Of a stretch of DNA of 49,759 nucleotides, positions 46,001-49,759 are shown in pieces. Position 1 is the first letter of the stretch; every line of letters begins with the position of its first letter. The position numbers and the translations under genes are program-made. This stretch comes from Echinicola salinicaeni. GTDB lineage: Bacteria > Bacteroidota > Bacteroidia > Cytophagales > Cyclobacteriaceae. Where the stretch lies: NCBI RefSeq assembly GCF_014280965.1, contig NZ_JACODZ010000014.1:1-49759 (forward strand). Direction: 5' to 3'. The notes beneath the pieces were generated by a model. The model saw only the letters and a list, made by a program, of their open reading frames with translations. It did no database searches and had not been told where the DNA came from.

Positions 46001-46222
46001 TTGGTACAAAGTGGAGACCATATCCGCTTACAGGATGTACGCTTGGGCTATGTATTGCCAGATACTTGGCTAAATAAGTCCAAGCTCCATAGCGCCCAGC
46101 TCTACCTTTACGCAAATAACCTGGGCATGATCTGGAAAGCCGCCGACAAAGCATGGGACCCTGACTTTGGCACTGCCAAACCATTGAAGAGTTTGGCGGT
46201 GGGAGTAAAAATAGATTTCTAA
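43007..46222 (+). CDS. susC: SusC/RagA-type TonB-dependent outer-membrane receptor
   Basis: A 1071-aa TonB-linked importer. Signal peptide in residues 1-22 (ending SFTWAQ). A carboxypeptidase-like domain follows (LKGRIMEIGTGEPIPGAWIKV.. LGFQTQTI), then the TonB plug with the SusC signature DAAAASIYGARAGNGVIVIT near residue 210. The beta-barrel ends FGTAKPLKSLAVGVKIDF with a terminal aromatic residue. It would import a nutrient captured by the SusD lipoprotein at 46996; the substrate is unknown and no glycoside hydrolase or peptidase lies nearby. There is no FecR/sigma pair in the window. The base composition is clearly richer in G+C than the capsule core. Confidence 0.94.
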   Translation: MKRLVLAVLLGLWLGLSFTWAQEILKGRIMEIGTGEPIPGAWIKVVDQSNSTISDEEGYFSLNLDRGAYRITFGSLGFQTQTIPVSVPKDGLMKVELIGEDIELEQVEVLSTGYQTLPKYRASGSFVSLDEELLSRRVSTNLIDRLEDVTSGLIINRTGDTGRDPISIRGRSTLGAYARPLIVVDNFPYDGELSDINPNDVASITVLRDAAAASIYGARAGNGVIVITTKSGSTKQDTQISFSANANWIEEMDPFRNPILSVADYIDVEQQLFADGFYNSYENNVRNPVLSPVVEALIQERDGLISPEEAQALIKEYRGYDLRKDIAEYMLRPQLNQQYSLGIRGGADQHAYRIGLGLDQNREGTVGNENRRITLDLKNDFSLLKDKLKIRTGINGIRTSRSDQNMGPSDLIFNTSGQVYPYARLADEQGNPLPLYREYRQSFKEEAQAAGLYNWDFVPLEEIGRAPEESLGNVWRLNTSLSYKLTEGLNLEGLYQYWTNSQSNQIHYSEESYTTRNLINRYTQIDDNENLIYGIPEGGILDHRNSNTQSHSGRLQANYQNTWKGDWALNALAGTEIRALKAIAHSTRYYGYNENRATSQAVDLVNPYPLFDNPYGTAQIPNLDGHSITQDRFYSLYGNASLEYQKRYLLTLSARKDASNLFGVNTNQRAVPLWSAGLGWTLSEEDFYHWSQMPYMKLRLSYGYNGNVDRRLTAFTTARMVSFNPTTGLPYAQIMNPPNKDLRWERIKVINAGLDFENRSGSLSGSLEFYHKEGLDLIGESPFAPSTGIARFRGNNASTLTMGYDLNLEYKQSWNNWHWSSVLLLSGLKEEVLAYENEIPVSSLLNYSSSGLGGEYFPVEGKPLFGVYSLPWAGLDPDTGAPQGVLDGESSQDYRTLVNDASMESIIYHGPARPTTFGAFRNTLGYKGWSLSVNIAFRMGYYFKKTSVQYNDILLGRGGHSDYADRWQEPGDEAHTDVPSQPDQRDTYRDTFYRNSSVLVQSGDHIRLQDVRLGYVLPDTWLNKSKLHSAQLYLYANNLGMIWKAADKAWDPDFGTAKPLKSLAVGVKIDF

Positions 46223-46995
46223 AGCCTCAAAGACATAGCTTCGTCCACCAAATCAATCAATGTTCAACTTAAATCAAATATTAACCGGGTTACACATAGG
46301 CAGGTGGGCGGAGCTTTTTTTTGAGTATCAAGATGAAAGTATCAAGTAGCAAGATGGAAAAAAGAGTAAAGAAGAAGGAGGAAAGATTGAGTTCGGAGAT
46401 GAGAACACCTGTTTCTCCGTCATTGCGAACGTAGAGAAGTGAAGTGAAGTTTACCTGCCTCAGGTAGGCAATCTCACCTTCGATAGACGGGATTGCCTGC
46501 CCTCCGGGAGGCGGGCTTCTCCCGGCTTACCGGGATCGCAATGACTGTGGCGATATGACCTCGCCCACGTAAACAAGTCTTTCATCTAGCGTCTTGTGTC
46601 TAACATCTAAATCGAGTCCCTTACCGCGTACTTTCTTCATATGTTAAAACACAAAATCATCGGCGGGAAATGTTTCCAGACGGGAAACGGGGACTCTTTT
46701 TAGAAAAAAGAGTAAAGAAGAAGGAGGAAAGTCAAAGAACACGTCACTGCGAGGATGACCACAAGGAATCCGCGGCAGTCTCACCTTCGAAATACGAGAT
46801 TGCCGCAATTCCAGTATGTCAGGCTGAGCGGAGTCGAAGCCTCCGTGTCTCCCTTCTACTTAAGTTTATCCTGAGCTAAGTCGAAGGGCTCAGGGTGACA
46901 CTCGTTCTCGCTACCTAAAACAAGTCTCAATACTAACTACCTGTCTGCCGCCAGGCAGGCTCATGACTAAATACTCATGACTAAATACTATAAAC
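46223..46995. repeat. Repeat-filled 773-bp gap between susC and susD
   Basis: No gene. It contains a REP-like piece at 46419-46545 (cgtcattgcgaac.. to ..gatcgcaatgac) with inner hairpins CCTGCCTcaGGTAGG-like and CTCCGGGAGG. A second piece is at 46741-46806, and the inverted 'ctcagg..cttcgact' repeat at 46815-46902. The 'aaaaaagagtaaagaagaaggaggaaag' phrase occurs twice (about 46359 and 46704). A CTGCC-gcca-GGCAG hairpin is at 46944-46958. Confidence 0.8.
46815..46902 (-). repeat. 'cttcgact...ctcagg' repeat, copy 2 (inverted)
   Basis: Reverse complement closely matches 34880-34972, including about 30 bases around AGCTCAGGATAAACTTAAGT with one or no mismatch. The two copies are 11.8 kb apart in opposite orientation. 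Confidence 0.75.
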
Positions 46996-48360
46996 ATGAA
47001 AAATATTTCAAAACCCATATTCAAAATCATGATCATCAGCCTAATGCAGCTGCTATCCGCTTGCGATAGTTTTTTGGATCCGAGGCCGGATCATAGCGTA
47101 CTGGTTCCAGAGACCTTGGAAGATATACAGGCCTTACTGGATAATACCGTTGTTTTTAATACCCAAGCAGGTCTGACGAGCATTGCTTCGGATGAATTCT
47201 GGACCACGGATGAAGGCTGGGCAGCACTTTCCAATCCTGCAGAACAGGCCACTTATATCTGGGCAGATGATCCCTATCAGGGAGGCGTGACCAATGTTTG
47301 GGCAGGGCCTTATGAACAGGTCTTTTATGCGAATGTGGCCCTGAAAGGCTTGGAAACATATTCAGGGGAAAAGGATAAGGGATTTTATGAATTGTTGGGA
47401 ACCGCCCATTTTCATAGGGCCTATGCTTATCTACAACTCTTGCAGGTTTATGCCCCGCTTTATAAAGAAGGGGAGGACAATAGTTCTCAAATGGGTATTG
47501 TCCTCAGGGACGAACCAGATGTGCAAGTCGATCCCGTAAGGTCAAACCTTGAGGCATCTTATCAAGCCCTTTTTATGGATATAAATTTGGCCATTGATAA
47601 TTTGCCGACTAATACTACGCCAAAGACCAGGCCCACAAAATCTGTAGCCTGGGGATTGATGGCCCGTGCCAGTTTAATGGTAGGGGATTATCAAACTGCC
47701 TTGGAGGCATCGGAGAAAGTCTTGGAAGCGCATCCAGAAAGCCTGGATTTCAATGAGCTTGATCCAGCAGCCTCCCGACCTTTTGACAAGTTCAATGCAG
47801 AGCTGATCTATTATTCCAGCTTGCAGAATTATTCCTATATGAACGGGAATGAGACCTATGTGGATACTGATTTGATGGATGTCTATGAGGAGAATGACCT
47901 GAGGAAATCCCTTTATTTTACAGAAATGGAGGGCGGTTTATATCAGTATACAGGAAAGTTAACTGGTAATAGCCGTTTCTTTGGAGGAATTGCAATTGGT
48001 GAGATGTTGATAATTGCCTCAGAGGCCGCCTTTCGAACAGGTGATTTGAATAAAGCCAAGGGATATTTGAACCGCCTATTGGAAAAGCGTTATACAACCG
48101 GAACCTGGGAGGGGCTTGATCACTTGGAGAATGAAGATGTTTTAGATAGGATATTAGTGGAACGCCAGAAAGAGTTGATCGGTAGGGGACTACGTTGGGC
48201 AGATTTGAGGCGATTGAACCAGGAGGCCTCTACCCAAATGACCTTGGAAAGGAACCTAAACAATAAGGTATATACCTTAGACCCTAACAGTCCAAAATAC
48301 ATCTTCCCCATACCTCCCGAGGAAATAAGAGAATCAGGGATCGAACAGAATCCAAGGTAA
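46996..48360 (+). CDS. susD: SusD/RagB-type nutrient-binding outer-membrane lipoprotein
   Basis: A 454-aa lipoprotein: signal peptide with lipobox LLSAC (cysteine at about residue 24), then DSFLDPRPDHSVLVPET, the usual SusD start. TPR-like helices follow (AHFHRAYAYLQLLQVYAPLY.. near residue 135). The family C-terminus RILVERQKELIGRGLRWADLRRLN near residue 395 is present and the protein ends 'SPKYIFPIPPEEI..GIEQNPR'. It pairs with the SusC at 43007. The pair is normally separated by a few bases but here by 773 bp of repeats. Substrate unknown. Confidence 0.93.
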   Translation: MKNISKPIFKIMIISLMQLLSACDSFLDPRPDHSVLVPETLEDIQALLDNTVVFNTQAGLTSIASDEFWTTDEGWAALSNPAEQATYIWADDPYQGGVTNVWAGPYEQVFYANVALKGLETYSGEKDKGFYELLGTAHFHRAYAYLQLLQVYAPLYKEGEDNSSQMGIVLRDEPDVQVDPVRSNLEASYQALFMDINLAIDNLPTNTTPKTRPTKSVAWGLMARASLMVGDYQTALEASEKVLEAHPESLDFNELDPAASRPFDKFNAELIYYSSLQNYSYMNGNETYVDTDLMDVYEENDLRKSLYFTEMEGGLYQYTGKLTGNSRFFGGIAIGEMLIIASEAAFRTGDLNKAKGYLNRLLEKRYTTGTWEGLDHLENEDVLDRILVERQKELIGRGLRWADLRRLNQEASTQMTLERNLNNKVYTLDPNSPKYIFPIPPEEIRESGIEQNPR

Positions 48361-48660
48361 TGTTTGATCAGTTGACTACTCAGTCAATTGTCCCGTCAGC
48401 TGAGTTACGCCAAGGTGAACAGGTGCGGGACTCCTTATTCCCTTTTTGTCATCCCGACAAAGGAGGGATCTCATTAGCTATTTGTTACTGGAAGAGATCC
48501 CTAGGTGCCTCGGGATGACATTCGATTTTGTCTTTCGCTGTTGCAAATCTTTAGCGAAGCGGTGACTTGGAACTAAAAAATAAAAGGAGTCCCTAGACTC
48601 CGAAACATCAACATCTTTAAACTAACACCCTTTTAAGGCTTGTTAAATAAAAACAATAAA
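48361..48660. repeat. Palindromic repeats after susD
   Basis: At 48390-48431 is a GTCCCGTCAGCTGAG..GCGGGAC palindrome of the same family as at 4395, 6792 and 7159, with about 18 extra bases inside. At 48448-48519 is a TIR-like element GTCATCCCGA...TCGGGATGAC enclosing GGGATCTC../AGAGATCCC. At 48590-48602 GGAGTC-ccta-GACTCC matches the GGAGTC hairpin of the capsule-locus mosaics. No gene. Confidence 0.75.
48448..48519. repeat. GTCATCCCGA...TCGGGATGAC inverted-repeat element
   Basis: Terminal inverted repeats GTCATCCCGA (48448) and TCGGGATGAC (48510) frame an inner GGGATCTC/AGAGATCCC pair. Half of another copy is at 49573-49634 (ttactggaagagatccc... ctcgggatgac). Confidence 0.75.
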
Positions 48661-48686
48661 TATCCAAGGCCACCCGGCCTTGGATA
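48643..48686 (-). terminator. Terminator of the small secreted protein gene
   Basis: TATCCAAGGCC-accc-GGCCTTGGATA is a perfect 11-bp stem. On the minus strand it is followed by TTTATTGTTTTTATTT. It lies 22 bases after the stop of the gene ending at 48708. Confidence 0.85.
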
Positions 48687-48707
48687 AGTTTTTCAAATTA
48701 GATTACC

Positions 48708-48989
48708 TTATTGCTCCTGGAAATCTCCATCTTGGAGAATGGTTTTCATTCCAGTAGCTGGATCGTCATTGCTGAATTCTACCAGGCATTCATTGGAAGA
48801 AAGATTACAATCGTATTCCTCTTCCTGGACAATGGAAGTCACTTCTCTGTAACCGTGAGGTTCAGCTGCATCCGGTGTCCAGACCTTAGTGGCTGAACTT
48901 GCATCATCCAATGGCATATTAAAAGCAAAAGCTACAGATGCAGCCAGTGCAAAGGCCAATGCTGGCAAACTTTTCAAAAATTTATTCAT
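48708..48989 (-). CDS. Small secreted protein, DUF6520-like
   Basis: A 93-aa exported protein. The signal peptide is clear (MNKFLKSLPALAFALAASVAFA, residues 1-22), followed by a short mature part. Its only two cysteines lie in YDCNLSSNECLVEF, nine residues apart, suggesting a small disulfide loop. Size, layout and the C...C-x-V pattern fit the DUF6520-type small proteins of Bacteroidota, whose function is unknown. It is a single-gene unit with a strong terminator and a leader hairpin. Expression as an abundant envelope or secreted peptide is possible but not shown. Confidence 0.75.
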   Translation of the reverse strand: MNKFLKSLPALAFALAASVAFAFNMPLDDASSATKVWTPDAAEPHGYREVTSIVQEEEYDCNLSSNECLVEFSNDDPATGMKTILQDGDFQEQ

Positions 48990-49194
48990 GGTTGAAAATG
49001 GGATTTTTAACGATCAAAATCCCCTAACGTTTAAACCCGGATTGTGCATTAGTATATTTCGGGTCATAGGTTGCTTTGCCTACTCTTTCCAGGATTTTCG
49101 GCATCCTCCTTTCATTGCCGGGGAAAAAAGCTAACCCTATCTAATACTTCCTTCCCAAGGGTTGGGCAAATGTTTTATGATCCGTTGTCCCGAT
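48990..49194 (-). promoter_or_regulatory. Leader and promoter region of the small secreted protein
   Basis: GGGATTTT (49000-49007) and AAAATCCC (49016-49023) form an 8-bp stem in the leader just upstream of the ATG (minus strand). This could be an operator or an mRNA hairpin. Nothing else is recognised up to 49194. Confidence 0.4.
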
Positions 49195-49420
49195 CCCGCC
49201 GTGGCGGACGGGACGATTAAACTTTGTTCGACCCCTTCAGGGTCGTGTGGATTTACCTTAGCGATTTCGTCTACGTAGATTTTACCCCTTCGGGGTAAGT
49301 GGCTAAGTAGCAAAACTATCTCTCACCCCGTTGTCCCGTCAGTTGTACCTCCGTTGTCCCGTTAGCTTAGCTGCGGGACGATGAAAATTGAGTCTCTGAC
49401 TCAACTATTTTTTAGTACCT
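49195..49420. repeat. Mosaic of short palindromes, block 3
   Basis: Successive hairpins: GTCCCGatccCGCCgtgGCGG..CGGGAC (about 49188-49214), CGACCC-cttca-GGGTCG (about 49229), TCTACGTAGA (about 49269), TTACCCC-ttc-GGGGTAA (about 49282), GTCCCGTTAGCTtAGCTGCGGGAC (about 49356) and TTGAGTC-tct-GACTCAA (about 49389). Style and some stems are shared with the capsule-locus mosaics, though the order differs. No gene. Confidence 0.7.
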
Positions 49421-49477
49421 CATACACAAGACTCAATACTCAATACTTCAATAATCCCTAATACCTGGTTAGCCGGG

Positions 49478-49546
49478 AGAAGCAATCCCACCTTCGAAAG
49501 ACGGGATTGCCGCAGTCTCCGCTGTGGCGGATCCTTCGCAATGACG
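49478..49546. repeat. REP-like 'gattgccgcagtctccgct...gcaatgacgg' element
   Basis: Contains GGGATTGCCGCAGTCTCCGC (49502) and TTCGCAATGACGG (49535) with an inner CCGCTgtgGCGG stem. Closely matches 35157-35204 and parts of 41388 and 46780. Confidence 0.8.
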
Positions 49547-49637
49547 GTTACGATTCGACTTCTCATGTATTATGTTACTGGAAGAGATCCCTTCCCGACA
49601 ATTGTCGGGACAAGCTGCTACCTCGGGATGACGGTCA

Positions 49638-49759
49638 TGTCCTGAAATAGGTTGACACAATTTAATTGAAAATTGTAAACCTATAATCGGACAAAATGAA
49701 GGATTTGGAAAAATTTTCCGAAAATGCACGTAGAAAAATTGTAAGCGAAGTTCTCTCCG
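49638..49759 (+). mobile_element. Left end of an IS3-type insertion sequence (runs off the window)
   Basis: The terminal sequence TGTCCTGAAATAGGTTGACA, then an AT-rich spacer and a short open frame, looks like the left end of IS3-family elements known in Bacteroidota. It is placed within 'cgggatgacggtca' repeat DNA. The right end and most of the transposase are outside the window. Confidence 0.65.
49696..49759 (+). CDS. Transposase OrfA, N-terminal fragment (cut by window end)
   Basis: Encodes MKDLEKFSENARRKIVSEVLS and continues past the window. The phrase ARRKIVSEVLS fits the first helix of the helix-turn-helix of IS3-type OrfA proteins. Too short for a firm call on its own; the flanking terminal sequence supports it. 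Confidence 0.55.
   Translation, partial: MKDLEKFSENARRKIVSEVLS

Noticed and set aside
45810-46184. Frames overlapping the end of susC on both strands
   Set aside because: Shadows in a G+C-richer gene; the SusC frame is clearly the coding one.
49469-49729. 86-aa minus-strand frame
   Set aside because: Reads through REP-like repeats and the IS end; composition is that of repeat translation.

Overview
The window looks like a chromosome segment of a Bacteroidota bacterium, most likely Cytophagales/Cyclobacteriaceae-like. This is an inference from family content: a SusC/SusD pair with a TlpA-like partner, a Wzi-type capsule protein, small four-helix-bundle genes inside a polysaccharide locus, a DUF6520-like small secreted protein, and the characteristic intergenic palindromic repeats. 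No rRNA, tRNA or CRISPR array was seen.

Region 1 (about 0.5-34.7 kb) is a large capsule/exopolysaccharide locus, nearly all on the + strand. The first part supplies nucleotide sugars: two near-identical UDP-glucose dehydrogenases (499, 8909), a TviC/WbpP-like epimerase (2064), a GDP-mannose pyrophosphorylase (3168) and a TviB/WbpO-like dehydrogenase (4973). It also holds a winged-helix/nucleotidyltransferase-like putative regulator (7610) and two four-helix-bundle genes (8370, 10421). Export genes follow: an 861-aa Wza-like SLBB protein (10988) and a Wzz-like protein (14661), with a four-helix-bundle gene between them that is broken by a 350-bp insertion. Next is a pseudaminic-acid operon (pseB, pseC, pseF, a tandem acetyltransferase, pseI; 15.8-20.8 kb) with no recognisable pseG hydrolase. 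An AT-rich variable core (20.8-28.3 kb) carries a KpsC/S-like protein, a Wzx flippase, an ATP-grasp enzyme, a Wzy-like protein and two glycosyltransferases. It is followed by rfbA-rfbC-rfbD-rfbB (dTDP-rhamnose), wzi, a UDP-uronate epimerase and a terminator. Together the genes would build a capsule repeat unit from uronic acid, HexNAc-uronic acid, mannose-, rhamnose- and pseudaminic-acid-type donors, then flip, polymerise and export it. The initiating sugar-phosphate transferase and a Wzc kinase are not in the window.

Region 2 (34.7-41.6 kb) is a patchwork: a wzi gene remnant, dispersed repeats, a sugar nucleotidyltransferase (35279), the 3' remnant of a group II intron, and a minus-strand pair made of an XRE-type regulator and an SMC/Rad50-like ATPase with a zinc-hook motif. 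Upstream of that pair lies a strongly folded non-coding segment of about 200 bp. The pair plus folded segment is the best candidate here for an undescribed (possibly defence-related) module.

Region 3 (41.6-49.8 kb) holds a TlpA-like/SusC/SusD nutrient-uptake cluster in which susC and susD are separated by 770 bp of repeats, a small secreted DUF6520-like protein on the minus strand, more repeats, and the left end of an IS3-type insertion sequence that runs off the window.

A striking trait throughout is the intergenic DNA. It is built from several families of short perfect palindromes shuffled in mosaics (4.2-4.8, 6.3-7.3, 48.4-49.4 kb), REP-like 'gattgc...gcaatgac' elements, and degenerate word-like repeats that surround the four-helix-bundle genes.
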